Notes: generated by a model not told the origin, from the sequence alone. 64,000 bases of DNA from VAXT01 sp963794605 (GCA_963794605.1 CAWCEN010000002.1:1054001-1118000), one strand, 5' to 3'. Shown: positions 8,907 through 17,607, numbered from the stretch's first letter. Numbers and translations are program-made.

Positions 8907-9856
8907 TCACAACAGCGCTTCGACTGAAAGGTCCCATAGGCGCTCGGCGTTCGCGGGATCGAGAGCATAGGCTGCAACACCGCTCCCGGACCCGTCTGTG
9001 AAGGCGTGATCGACGACCTGCGTCTCGTTGCAGTCCACGAAATAGCGCCCGCCGATGCCATCGAGCAGGGGCGAGGTCGCGGCGAAGACGCTCGTCGCCG
9101 CCCCTTGCTCGGCGGTCTTGTAGCGGTACGTCCCAGCTGCCTTGATTGCGTCCAGAACGTCAGGGTCGAGGTGGCGGGAGAGATTGGTGGTCGCGACTGC
9201 GCCTGGGTGAACTGCGTTCGCCGTGATGCCGTCACTCTCCCAACGGTTGGTTGCTTCGACCGCGAAGAGAACGTTGGCCGTCTTCGACTGTCCGTAGGCG
9301 AGCATCGGGTCGTACGGGCGGAAATCGAAGTTGATGTCGTCGAAGACCACCGGTGACTGCAGGTGACCGCGCGAGCTCATGAGACGATTCGCGCCCCGTC
9401 ATATGCGGCGGCGAGGGAGTCGTGCAGCCCGAAAGCGAGGGCGAAGTGCCCGAGATGGTTCGTCGCGAACTGGAGCTCCCAGCCCTGGAGCGAGAGCGAC
9501 AGGCCGGGAAGAGCCATCACGCCCGCGTTGTTGACGAGGATGTCGAGCGGCCCGTCCCAATCGGCGACGAACGCGTCGACCGAACGGAGATCCGCGAGCT
9601 CGAGCTCGGCGACGTCGACGCGGTGGCCGGTTGAGGTGGCGATGTCTTCGGCGGCCGCGGGCACCGCAGCGCTGTCCCTAACAGCGAGCGTGACCTCGGC
9701 CCCGGCTGCCGCGAGCGCCCGAGCCGTCTCGAGGCCGATCCCGGAGGAGCCGCCGGTCACGATCGCCCGCTTGCCGGTCAGGTCGATCCCGGCGACGACC
9801 TCCGCGGCGGTCGAGTCGAAGCCGAATGGTGTAGTGATGAGGGTGTCGACACTCAT
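8907..9856 (-). CDS. Short-chain dehydrogenase/reductase, one frameshift
   Basis: NAD(P)-dependent oxidoreductase read from ATG 9856, which has AAGGAG seven bases upstream. The first part carries the Rossmann signature TGGSSGIGLETA, the NNAG motif and the helix FATNHLGHFAL, then stops in GARIVS. The second frame begins at the overlapping ATG 9380 with SSRGHLQSP and carries the catalytic YGQSK and the HPGAVAT loop. The Ser (VSS) and Tyr/Lys of one active site are thus split over two frames, so a single base lost near 9381 is the simplest reading. Restored length is about 317 residues. It faces a TetR gene across a palindromic operator. Confidence 0.88.
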
Positions 9857-9883
9857 GGCGCTCCTTCCGAGTAGGCTGTAGAG

Positions 9884-9904
9884 AAACGGACAGCGAGTCC
9901 GTTT
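9884..9904. promoter_or_regulatory. Palindromic operator between SDR and TetR genes
   Basis: Perfect inverted repeat: AAACGGAC at 9884-9891, five-base spacer, GTCCGTTT at 9897-9904. It lies 27 bases upstream of the SDR start and 40 bases upstream of the TetR start. Size and symmetry fit a TetR dimer site. Confidence 0.75.
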
Positions 9905-9917
9905 AGAGACTACCACG

Positions 9918-9938
9918 AACCGGAACAGGAGTCCGTTT
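9918..9938. promoter_or_regulatory. Second, imperfect copy of the TetR-type operator
   Basis: AACCGGAA at 9918-9925, five-base spacer, GTCCGTTT at 9931-9938. The right arm is identical to the first site and the left arm matches six of eight positions. The centres are 34 bp apart and this copy ends six bases before the TetR start, as expected for autorepression. Confidence 0.6.
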
Positions 9939-9944
9939 CACCCG

Positions 9945-10514
9945 ATGACCGCAGCCAGAGAGGACAAGGCGACCCGCGCGGACGCGCGCCGGAACCGGGA
10001 ACTGCTGCTTTCGACGGCGCTCGAGCTCTTCGCGACCCAGGGTGCCGGCGTCTCACTGAAGGACGTCGCCCGGGAGGCGGGCGTCGGTGTGGGAACCGTG
10101 TACCGGCACTTCCCGACGCGCGACGCGCTCATCGAGGCCGCCTATCGCGCGGAGGTCGAGCAGCTCTGCGACATCGACGACCTGCTTCGCGACCGACCTG
10201 GCACGGCCCTCGGGGAGTGGATGGACCGCTTCGTCCACTACGCCGTGACCAAGCGCGGCATGGGGGCGGCTTTGAGGTCGATCGCGGCTTCCGATTCCGA
10301 CTTCTACGACGAGATGCGCCGGCAGATCATCGAGGCGATCACGGCGTTGCTCGAAGGCGGCAAGGCGGCCGGCACCATCCGAGACGATGTCGACGCGGAG
10401 AGCGTCGTACATGCCACCGGGGCAATCTGGCTCATCCCCGACGAACCGGGATGGGAAGATCGGGCGCGCAAGGTCCTCGCGCTGATCATGGACGGATTGC
10501 GACCACACGCCTGA
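9945..10514 (+). CDS. TetR-family transcriptional regulator
   Basis: 189 residues. The N-terminal helix-turn-helix is textbook: LLLSTALELFATQG, then VSLKDVAREAGVGVGTVYRHF. The C-terminal half is an all-helical ligand and dimerisation domain typical of regulators of oxidoreductases or efflux. It is divergent from the SDR gene with two related palindromes between them, so it most likely represses both itself and the SDR. The ligand is unknown but is likely to be a substrate or product of the SDR. Confidence 0.93.
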   Translation: MTAAREDKATRADARRNRELLLSTALELFATQGAGVSLKDVAREAGVGVGTVYRHFPTRDALIEAAYRAEVEQLCDIDDLLRDRPGTALGEWMDRFVHYAVTKRGMGAALRSIAASDSDFYDEMRRQIIEAITALLEGGKAAGTIRDDVDAESVVHATGAIWLIPDEPGWEDRARKVLALIMDGLRPHA

Positions 10515-10562
10515 CCTGTACGCCGCAGGGTCGCGGACGCACGCAGTAGCGTTCGTTCGCTC

Positions 10563-12237
10563 ATGGTCACGGCCGAGGAGATCGAGCGGGTCCCTTACTT
10601 CGCCGCGCTGAGCCCCGGGAGCCGGGAGCGGCTCGCGCGCACCTCCGCGGATATCAGCCTCGCCCCGGGCGAGTACGCAGCCAACGAGGGCGACGGTCGG
10701 GCGCTCCTCGCCCTGCTCGAAGGCCACATCGAGGTCGTGAAGCTCGTCGACGGAATCCCGCAACTCGTCGGTGAGCGCCATCCGGGGGAGCTGATCGGCG
10801 AAGTGCCGATCACACTCGGCACGGTCTTCCCCGTCGGGTTTCGGGCATCCGAGCCCTCGCGGGTGATGCGGATCGAGCCGCACGACTATCACTCGATCGC
10901 CGCCGAGGAGCCCATGCTCGTCAAGGCCGTGGGAGCGCTAGCCGGCAATCGGATGAGCGGCCCTGGCGGGCTGTCCGGCATCGCCGCGGAGCATCCGCCG
11001 CCGCGGGCGATCGTCGTCGGCGATCGCTGGGACGCGCCGTGCTCGGATCTGCGGCGCTTCCTCGACCGCAACCAGATCACGTTCACCTGGCTCCAGCCCG
11101 ATGCCGAGGACGCGGTCCAGGAGTGGGGCGGCCCGCTGCCGCCGGCCGACGATCGCCCGGCAATCCGCGTCGTCGACGGTAAGACCGTCGTGCGGCCGCA
11201 GCTGCGTCGGGTCGCGGAACTGCTCGAGCTCGACACGGAGCCCGACGCAGCGGACTACGAGACGGTGATCGTCGGCGCGGGCCCCGCCGGGCTCGCTGCT
11301 GCCGTGCACAGCGCCTCCGAGCGGCTGCGGACGATCGTGATCGAGCGCGAGGCGCCGGGTGGGCAGGCCGGGACGTCGTCGCGGATCGAGAACTACCTCG
11401 GCTTCCCCGCCGGCGTCTCGGGCGAGGAGCTGGCGAGCCGTGCGCTCCAGCAGGCGCGGAGGCTCGGCGCGGAGATCCTCGTCACGCGCGCGATCGAGCG
11501 CATCGACACCGAGAGCCGGCGGGTGTACCTCGACGGCGGCGACGTCCTGCAGGCGCGCGCAATCGTGCTGGCGTGCGGCGTCTCGTGGCGGCAGCTGTCC
11601 GTCGACGGGTTCGACCGCCTCGCCGGGAAGGGCGTCTCCTACGGCTCGGCGCGGAGCGAAGCGCCCAACACCCATGGGCTCGACGTCCACATCATCGGCG
11701 CCGGCAACTCTGCCGGGCAGGCGGCGATGTTCTTCTCGACGCATGCGCGGAGCGTGACCATCGTCTACCGCGGCGAGTCGCTCGAGAAGGGCATGGCGCG
11801 CTACCTCGTCGACCAGATCGCGACCCGGCCCAACATCGGGGCGCTGTTCCATTCCGAGGTGGTCGGCTGCGCACGGCGATGAGTCGATCGAGGCGATCGA
11901 CATCCGCAACTCGGAGACGGGCAAGACGACGCGCCTCCAAACGGGCGGTCTGTTCATCTTCATCGGCGCCGATGCCGAGACCGGGTGGCTCCCGCCCGAG
12001 ATCGCGCTCGACGACGACGGCTACGTGCTCACCGGCGCCGACGTGAGCGCAGCGGGCGGCTGGGCGCTCGAACGCGACCCCTATCTGCTCGAGACGAGCA
12101 TCCCCGGCATCTTCGCCGCCGGCGACGTTCGCTTCGGCCCCGTCAAGCGTGTGGCCGCCGCAGTCGGCGAAGGCAGCATGGCGATCGCGTTCGTGCGCCA
12201 GTACCTCAGAGAATCCGAGGCCGAGCTCGCCGGCTAG
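10563..12237 (+). CDS. Cyclic-nucleotide-binding-domain / thioredoxin-reductase-like flavoprotein, one frameshift
   Basis: Restored length about 558 residues. Residues 1-130 form a CNMP-binding-like beta roll (NEGDGRALLALLEGHIEVVK, GELIGEVPI). A short thioredoxin-like segment follows (about 140-215), then a TrxR-like FAD/NADPH module with VIVGAGPAGLAAAVHSAS, GGQAGTSSRIENYLGFP and IIGAGNSAGQAA. The frame stops at 11882 in VGCARR; the next frame reads HGDESIEAIDIRNSETG to GIFAAGDVRFGPVKRVA, the FAD-closing motif. One base inserted near 11868 explains this. The CxxC of true thioredoxin reductase is missing between the two nucleotide-binding motifs, so disulfide reduction is doubtful. Likely a cytoplasmic NAD(P)H oxidoreductase. 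Confidence 0.85.
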
Positions 12238-12380
12238 CTGACCTTCTCCTTGGCGTCGCGGGCCTTGTCCTTGACCTTGCCCCAATCCTTCTGGTTCTTG
12301 CCCTGGGACTCGCGGTCCTTGTCGCCCGTCATCTTGCCTTCGGTCTCCTTCAACTTGCCCGTGACCTTGTCTTTGTCCAT
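12234..12380 (-). CDS. CsbD-family stress protein
   Basis: 48 residues from ATG 12380 to TAG 12234, with AAGGAGGGG upstream. The sequence is highly charged and Gly/Lys-rich (DKVTGKLKETEGKMTGDK, then GKVKDKARDAKEKVS), as in CsbD proteins. These are small, probably disordered proteins induced by general stress in Bacillus; their biochemical role is unknown. The gene ends four bases inside the 3' end of the convergent flavoprotein gene. A SigB-like promoter is visible upstream. Confidence 0.85.
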   Translation of the reverse strand: MDKDKVTGKLKETEGKMTGDKDRESQGKNQKDWGKVKDKARDAKEKVS

Positions 12381-12411
12381 GACCCCTCCTTCTAGACGTG
12401 TCCCTCTCGGG

Positions 12412-12437
12412 TTTCCCGTCTAGTCGGCCTGCAAAAC
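12412..12437 (-). promoter_or_regulatory. Possible SigB/SigF-type promoter for csbD-like gene
   Basis: On the minus strand GTTTTG (12437-12432) and GGGAAA (12417-12412) are 14 bases apart and end 31 bases before the CsbD start. This resembles the GTTT-N14-16-GGG pattern of stress sigma factors. Match is partial, and the -10 element deviates from GGGTAT. Confidence 0.35.
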
Positions 12438-12440
12438 GGG

Positions 12441-12800
12441 CTAGGTCGGGGCGTGAATCGCTTCGAGGTCGTCCGGCGGCGAGTGTGTTTCCGCGGATCC
12501 GTCTGTCACCTTCGCCAGCGTCACGTGCTCTGTCGGCTCGAAGTGAGCGGCCAGCACGACCAGGCGGCCGAGCCGCTCCTTGAACTCCGGCGCGCTCTTG
12601 AAGCCGCGGACGGCATCGGCGTCGTCCCACTGGCCGACGCTGACGAACCGCCCGGGGTTGCGGACATCGCGGAAGAGGCGTATGGAACCGGCGCCCGCCC
12701 GCTTGCTCGCCCAGGAGGCGAACTCCGTCCATGCCCCGACGAAAGCTTCCTCGTTCTCGGGCTCGACGTCGAACCTGCCGTAGGTGAAGATCTCGTACAT
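12441..12800 (-). CDS. Antibiotic-biosynthesis-monooxygenase (ABM) domain protein
   Basis: 119 residues. MYEIFTYGRFDVEPENEEAF, a central RLFRDVRNPGRFVSVGQW strand pair and FKSAPEFKERL form one ferredoxin-like ABM domain. These domains bind small hydrophobic molecules and some are cofactor-free oxygenases or haem-degrading enzymes. No signal peptide. A 45-residue tail after LAAHFEPTEHV is Thr/Asp-rich and less conserved in look. One of three ABM-domain genes in the window. Function unassigned. Confidence 0.75.
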   Translation of the reverse strand: MYEIFTYGRFDVEPENEEAFVGAWTEFASWASKRAGAGSIRLFRDVRNPGRFVSVGQWDDADAVRGFKSAPEFKERLGRLVVLAAHFEPTEHVTLAKVTDGSAETHSPPDDLEAIHAPT

Positions 12801-12834
12801 CGCCCCTCCGCGTTTCGGCCGAGGATACGCCGAT

Positions 12835-13404
12835 TCAGCCCGCGCGCTCGTAGACCTGGACCTGGACGCCGTCCGGGCCGACCGTCCTCGACTCGGTGAG
12901 CTTGAACTTGAGCCTGTCGATCCCGTCGGGGAAGGCGCGCTTGCCGCGGCCGAGGATCGTCGGGAAGACCATCAGCCGGAGCTCGTCCACGAGGTCGTTC
13001 TCGAGCAGCGTGCGGACGAGCGTGCCGCTGCCGTGGACGAGGATCGAGCCCTCGGTGTCGTCCTTGAGCTTCTTCAAGCCGCTCACGATGTCCCCGGAGA
13101 TGACCGTCGTGTTCTGCCACTCCGGATTCTCGAGCGTGTTAGAGACGACGTACTTCGGGTCGGCGTTGAGCTTGTCCGCGAACTCCCCTTGGCGGGACGG
13201 CCAGGCCTCCGCGAAGCCCTCGTACGTGACTCGGCCGAGCAGCGTGACCTCGGCTCCCATCAGCTCGTCGAGCTTGAACTTGTTCCCGTCGTCGCCGCGG
13301 TCGTACTCGAAGGTCCAGCCTCCGTGCTCGAAGCTCTCCGAGCCGCCCGGATCCTCGAACACCCCGTCGACCGAAACGAACTCTGTGACGACCAACTTGC
13401 CCAT
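12835..13404 (-). CDS. RibD C-terminal / dihydrofolate-reductase-like protein
   Basis: 189 residues from ATG 13404. The conserved order is complete: MGKLVVTEFVSVDGVFEDPG, LLGRVTYEGFAEAWP, VHGSGTLVRTLLENDLVDEL and FPTILGRGKRAFPDG. These NADPH-binding proteins resemble the RibD reductase domain. The paralogue at 44812-45383 shares the same blocks. A 34-base gap separates it from the ABM gene on the same strand, so the pair may be co-transcribed. Substrate unknown. Confidence 0.85.
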   Translation of the reverse strand: MGKLVVTEFVSVDGVFEDPGGSESFEHGGWTFEYDRGDDGNKFKLDELMGAEVTLLGRVTYEGFAEAWPSRQGEFADKLNADPKYVVSNTLENPEWQNTTVISGDIVSGLKKLKDDTEGSILVHGSGTLVRTLLENDLVDELRLMVFPTILGRGKRAFPDGIDRLKFKLTESRTVGPDGVQVQVYERAG

Positions 13405-13470
13405 CGTGGCTCCTCTCTTCGAATGGCTGCACCCTAAGACCACGGGCGCGCCGCGAACTAATCGGTTGCG

Positions 13471-15600
13471 TCAGAGGAGCTCTGCGATCAGACCGGCCGC
13501 ACGCGCTGCCCCGTCCGTCTCGACGGGGCGGTAGTCGACCTCCCGTCCGATCTCCTCGGCGATCGCGGCCGCGATCTCGTCCGGGCCGTCGGTCTCGAAA
13601 TCCATGCAGCGTCCGGCGCCGTAGCGGCTCAGCCGGTGGCGCACGTGGAAGTTCTGCTCGAAGTGGTGGCGTAGCGGGAAGTAGAGGAACGGGCGCCGGT
13701 TGGCCGTCAGCTCCATCGAGGTCGTCAGACCGCCCTGGACGACGGCAAGGTCGCAGACGGCGAGGTGCCGGTAGAGGTCGTGGACGTACGAGCGCACCTC
13801 GAGGCCGTCGTGCTGCGGGAGGGAGGCGGGGTCGATGCGCGGGCCGGCGACCACGATCATTCGCAGGTCGGGCACCCGCTGCTTCGCCGCCGGAAAGGCC
13901 TCGATGACGCGTCGGAGCAGGTGCGCGCCCACGCCCGAGCCGCCGACCGTCACGATGCAGACGCGCTCGTCGTCGCGGTAGCCGAGCGGCTCGCGGTCGC
14001 CGAGGTCGCGGGGATCGAAGCCGGTCACGTATCCGGCGAAGTCGTAGTTCTGCTCGGTCCAGTCGCGGATCACGGGCAGGTCGCGGCCGAACGAGTCCGG
14101 AACGACATCCTCGGGGTTGCCGACGAAGACGGCCCGGTCGCGCAAGCGAGGGAAGCGCGCGATGTGCTCGATCATCTCCGCGTTGTAGTCCGCAGTCACG
14201 AACGCCTCGCGGTCGCCGCCGTCGGACATCGGCAGCCAGCCGACGAAGTCGGTCAGCCACACGTAGGCGGCGCGCTTCTGCTCCGGGTTCTCGTGCAGGT
14301 AGTAGTCGAGCTCCCATGCCTCGTCGCCGATCCAGACGTCGTAGTCCTCGTCCCGCACGAGGTCGTGGAAGACCATGAAGTTGGCGAGCAGGATCTCGTC
14401 CATCCGGCGGATCGCCTGGAAGCAGTGCAGGTCGTGCTCGGCCGACTCGCTCTCGATGTGCCCGGATTCGTTCGCGAGGTGCGCGCTCGCGGGATGGATG
14501 TGCTCGCCGCGTGCCTCCAGCACCCTCGTTACGGGATTCTGTGCCAGCCAGTCGATCTCCAGGTCCGGATGGAGCTTGCGCAGCTCGTCGGCGATCGCGG
14601 CGTCGCGTTGCGCGTGGCCGAGTCCGATGGGGGACGAGACATAGAGCGCGCGCTTGCGTCGAGACCTGCCGCGGACCCAGCGGCCTGACGGCTTTGCCGG
14701 CGCGATGAAATCGCGGAGCAGCAGATTGACCTTGACGGGGTCACGGACGTGCACGCCGTGCGCGGAACCGTCGAGGATGGCGAGCTGCCCGCTCGTGTGC
14801 TCGGCGAGTGCGGCGCCGCGTGTCCATGAGACTTGTTCGTCCTCCGCGCCTTGGATGACGAGCACAGGGCAGCTGACGCGCCGGGCAAGCTCGCGTGACT
14901 CCTCCGGCGAAGGCTTCACGCCGTATTGGGCCGTGACGAGCGTTTCGCCCGTCGTTTCGAGCGCCCAGCCGACGCAGTCCTCGAACGGTTTCGTCGAGTG
15001 CGGCTCCGTGAAGAAGCGGGAAAAGAAGAACTCGACGAAGCCCTTGTAGTCCCGCAGCCAGTAGTGCTTGTTGTACTTCGCCCACCCCTCGTCGGTCTCG
15101 AGCTCGTCCTCCCAGTCGAACTCCGTCCGCGCCGAAAGTGCCTCCCCGCCGCCGACGTACGAAGGGCCTATGAACACGGCCGCCTCGACGCGCTCCGGGT
15201 GCTCCGCGGCGAGGATCAGGGCCCGCTGAGCGCCGAGCGAGAACGAGACAATTACCGCCTTGTCCGTCGCAGTGGCGTCCATCACGGCCAGCGCATCGGC
15301 GGCGAATTGGCGCTCGTCGTAGGCCTCGGGCTCGGTCGGCCGGTCCGAGCGGCCGTTGCCCCGCCCGTCGAACGTGAGCACGCGGCAGTGGCGCGCCAGG
15401 TACGGGATCTGCATCTTCCAGTGCCGCGAGTGGATGAGCGACCAGGTCGGCAGCAGGAGCACCGTCGGCTCCCCGGCTCCGTAGACCTCGTAGTAGACCT
15501 TGACGCCGTCGCGCTCGACGTAGCCCGACTCGTCCGGGTACAGGGCCCGCGTCTGCTCGCTCGGCGGTGCAGTCAGCTCGACAGCCACCGGTCGATCCAT
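13471..15600 (-). CDS. Alpha/beta hydrolase fused to a GT28/MurG-like glycosyltransferase
   Basis: One uninterrupted 709-residue frame with two enzymes. Residues 25-295 are an alpha/beta hydrolase: TFDGRGNGRSDRP oxyanion region, nucleophile elbow VSFSLGAQ, acid in IQGAEDEQ and base in DGSAHGVH. After a basic linker (SGRWVRGRSRRKR) a glycosyltransferase follows with SSPIGLGHAQRD near its start, DVWIGDEAWELD, VTVGGSGVG and the donor-binding VVQGGLTTSMEL near the end, as in MurG/UGT-type GT-B enzymes. The hydrolase elbow is SxSxG rather than GxSxG. The frame overlaps the 3' end of the TetR gene by 28 bases and ends the four-gene operon. A linked ester hydrolysis and glycosyl transfer on one natural product or lipid is inferred. 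Confidence 0.85.
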   Translation of the reverse strand: MDRPVAVELTAPPSEQTRALYPDESGYVERDGVKVYYEVYGAGEPTVLLLPTWSLIHSRHWKMQIPYLARHCRVLTFDGRGNGRSDRPTEPEAYDERQFAADALAVMDATATDKAVIVSFSLGAQRALILAAEHPERVEAAVFIGPSYVGGGEALSARTEFDWEDELETDEGWAKYNKHYWLRDYKGFVEFFFSRFFTEPHSTKPFEDCVGWALETTGETLVTAQYGVKPSPEESRELARRVSCPVLVIQGAEDEQVSWTRGAALAEHTSGQLAILDGSAHGVHVRDPVKVNLLLRDFIAPAKPSGRWVRGRSRRKRALYVSSPIGLGHAQRDAAIADELRKLHPDLEIDWLAQNPVTRVLEARGEHIHPASAHLANESGHIESESAEHDLHCFQAIRRMDEILLANFMVFHDLVRDEDYDVWIGDEAWELDYYLHENPEQKRAAYVWLTDFVGWLPMSDGGDREAFVTADYNAEMIEHIARFPRLRDRAVFVGNPEDVVPDSFGRDLPVIRDWTEQNYDFAGYVTGFDPRDLGDREPLGYRDDERVCIVTVGGSGVGAHLLRRVIEAFPAAKQRVPDLRMIVVAGPRIDPASLPQHDGLEVRSYVHDLYRHLAVCDLAVVQGGLTTSMELTANRRPFLYFPLRHHFEQNFHVRHRLSRYGAGRCMDFETDGPDEIAAAIAEEIGREVDYRPVETDGAARAAGLIAELL

Positions 15601-16148
15601 TCCAGCAGCTCGGCATGCCCGGTCTCGATCCCGCCGAGGCGCTCGACGATGATCCCGATGTTGAAGGTCATCACGAGCGAGACGAGCGCTTCGAGCGGCA
15701 TCTCGATCTTCAGTTCACGGTGCGGCTCTGCGAATGCCTCTGTGAGCACGGCGCGCCACTCGGCGTTCACTCGGGCGAGCTGTTCGCGCAGCTCCGGATG
15801 GTTCCAGCCGAGCGCCTGCAGCTCGAGCCAGATCTTCTCGTACGTGACGTCCTCGCTCACCAGGTAGCGCATCGCCGTCCGCCACTTCTCGATGAACGGC
15901 ATGTCGGCCGCGTAGAGCTCACGCTGGCGTTCGACCAGCCCGGCCGTGAACCGCTCCAGCGCCCGCACGAGCAGATTCTCGTTCGAGCCGAAGTAGTAGT
16001 GGACGAGGCCGTTGTTGACGCCCGCCTCCTCGGCGAGCCTCCGCGTGGTGATCCCGGCGTAGCCGACGTCGACGAGCAGCCGCTCCGCGGCATCGAGGAG
16101 CGCCTCCTCGGCCGCCGAGCGGCTGCTCGTCTTCGTCGGTGCCGCCAT
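15573..16148 (-). CDS. TetR-family transcriptional regulator
   Basis: 191 residues from ATG 16148, which shares one base with the TAA of the upstream small gene. The HTH reads ALLDAAERLLVDVGYAGITT then RRLAEEAGVNNGLVHYYFGS. The C-terminal helices include FIEKWRTAMRYLVSEDVTYE and a hydrophobic LVSLVMTFNIGIIVERLGG. A longer frame to 16355 is an Arg-rich shadow of the genes upstream. Its place inside the operon suggests it controls the promoter at 17608-17672. Confidence 0.92.
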   Translation of the reverse strand: MAAPTKTSSRSAAEEALLDAAERLLVDVGYAGITTRRLAEEAGVNNGLVHYYFGSNENLLVRALERFTAGLVERQRELYAADMPFIEKWRTAMRYLVSEDVTYEKIWLELQALGWNHPELREQLARVNAEWRAVLTEAFAEPHRELKIEMPLEALVSLVMTFNIGIIVERLGGIETGHAELLEWIDRWLSS

Positions 16149-16291
16149 TACCTTCGCCTCAGCCGTGCCCGAAAGCGGCGGACGGTCACCTCCGCTGCCA
16201 CTGCGATCATCGCCACGGTCATCACGCCGGCTGACGCGAGCGGCAGGATGGTCTCTTCGACGGGGACTCCATTGACGTGTCCGAGTATCAC
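16148..16291 (-). CDS. Small single-pass membrane protein
   Basis: 47 residues from GTG 16291 to TAA 16148. The start codon overlaps the stop of the selenium-binding protein gene (GTGA) and its stop overlaps the TetR start (TAATG). The single helix is ILPLASAGVMTVAMIAVAAE, followed by a strongly basic tail RRFRARLRRR, predicting N-out/C-in topology. No family recognised. The double overlap argues that it is translated as part of the operon. Confidence 0.65.
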   Translation of the reverse strand: MILGHVNGVPVEETILPLASAGVMTVAMIAVAAEVTVRRFRARLRRR

Positions 16292-17607
16292 TGGAAGATC
16301 TCCGTCGTACAATCGCCGCCCGGGAGGCGCACCTCGTGTGTGCGAGCCGGCCCACCGGCCCGGTCGTGGAAATCGACGAAGAAGTCGTGGTCGATCTCCA
16401 TCCCGCCGTTCGGATCGCAGTCGATCCGCAGGAGCCAGGAGCGCAGCTCCGGATAGAACTGGTTGTCCCACGTCGAGTAGAGCGAGTTCGTGACGTAGAG
16501 GCGGCGGCCGTCGAAGGAAAGCTGGAGCATGTTCGGCCCGCCGCTCAGGTCGCGCCGGGCGTCGGTCGGCTTCCCGATCACGCCGCCGACCCAGAGCTGG
16601 CCCGTGAGCTTCGGGTGGGTCGGATCCGAGACGTCGTACTGACGGACGTCGCCGTGCAGCCAGTTGGCGAGATAGAGAAAGCGGTCGTCCATCGAGAGCA
16701 GCAGATCGGTGATCAGCCCCGGGACCGGGAACGGCCAGCCCTCGAGCGGCACGCTCTCCACCCCGATCACCTGGTCAGCCTTGAAGCTGCCGTTGTCGCG
16801 GTGGAAGTGCCACATCGTGCTCGACAGCGCCGCTCCGACGAACCCTTCGTCCGCCTCGGGGTCGTGGAGCCAGCGCGCCTCGAGTGGGACGAGGCCGTTT
16901 GCGCCGAGCTCGACCGTCTGCTCGAGTTTCCGCTCGGCGAGGTTCCAGAAGTGGAGCTTGCTCCCGTACCGCCCGGCCGGGACGTCGTCGAGGTCGAATC
17001 CCGGCTCGTAGGCGTTCGGCTCGCCGAACTCGGTCGATACGAGCGCGTTGCGGCGGGGCTGGTACCAGAAGTCGTAGTTGAAGCCCGGTGTCTCGTCCCC
17101 GTTCTCCCAGCGGCCTTTGAGCTCGAACGTCTTCGAGTCGAGCACCGCGAACCCGCCGGCGCCGTTTCCGTCGGCGTCGCCCAGCATCGAGATGACGATG
17201 TTGTCGCCCGGCATGCAGTGCACGGTGTGCGGTCGCGTGTAGCCCGTGGCGGCGACGACCTCTTCCGGCTCGATCACCTTTTCGATCGTCGGCCGGCGAG
17301 GATCGTCGCCGACGTTCACTACGTGGATCCGCGACGAGCGGAAGCCGGGGATGATCAGGTGCGAGCGGTCGGGGCCATGGCAGGCCGACGAGCAGCGGTT
17401 CCAGCCGAAATGGTGGAGCTCGTCGCCGACGTTCGGCATCGGCAGCTCGTGCACGATCCGGCCGTCCTCGGTGTCGACGACCGCGAGGAAGTCCGGCTCG
17501 TCGACACCGGTGCCCTCGTGCAGACAGGCGAGATACAGGTACTCCTCAGGCGGCGCCTGCATCGCCTCCTGCGGTGTGTGGTAGAGCGTGGAACCGTTGT
17601 GCGACAT
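16288..17607 (-). CDS. Selenium-binding protein 56 / methanethiol-oxidase family protein
   Basis: 439 residues, the family's usual length is about 460. The N-terminal YLYLACLHEGTGVDEPDFLA, the Cys-containing SSACHGPDRSHLIIPGFRSS and TGYTRPHTVHCMPG segments, and the C-terminal PNMLQLSFDGRRLYVTNSLY blade identify the SBP56 beta-propeller. Characterised relatives oxidise methanethiol to formaldehyde, sulfide and H2O2 using copper. The His-rich segments (DELHHFGWN, MWHFHRD) could be metal ligands. First gene of an overlapped operon with a small membrane protein, TetR and hydrolase-glycosyltransferase. Whether it acts on methanethiol here is not shown. Confidence 0.9.
   Translation of the reverse strand: MSHNGSTLYHTPQEAMQAPPEEYLYLACLHEGTGVDEPDFLAVVDTEDGRIVHELPMPNVGDELHHFGWNRCSSACHGPDRSHLIIPGFRSSRIHVVNVGDDPRRPTIEKVIEPEEVVAATGYTRPHTVHCMPGDNIVISMLGDADGNGAGGFAVLDSKTFELKGRWENGDETPGFNYDFWYQPRRNALVSTEFGEPNAYEPGFDLDDVPAGRYGSKLHFWNLAERKLEQTVELGANGLVPLEARWLHDPEADEGFVGAALSSTMWHFHRDNGSFKADQVIGVESVPLEGWPFPVPGLITDLLLSMDDRFLYLANWLHGDVRQYDVSDPTHPKLTGQLWVGGVIGKPTDARRDLSGGPNMLQLSFDGRRLYVTNSLYSTWDNQFYPELRSWLLRIDCDPNGGMEIDHDFFVDFHDRAGGPARTHEVRLPGGDCTTEIFQ

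Noticed and set aside
8907..9380. A separate gene starting at ATG 9380 coupled to an upstream partner
   Set aside because: The catalytic residues of one SDR domain are divided between the two frames; a lost base explains it better.
13139..14317. Arg-rich minus-strand frame across the glycosyltransferase
   Set aside because: It is an out-of-frame shadow of the reductase and hydrolase-glycosyltransferase genes.
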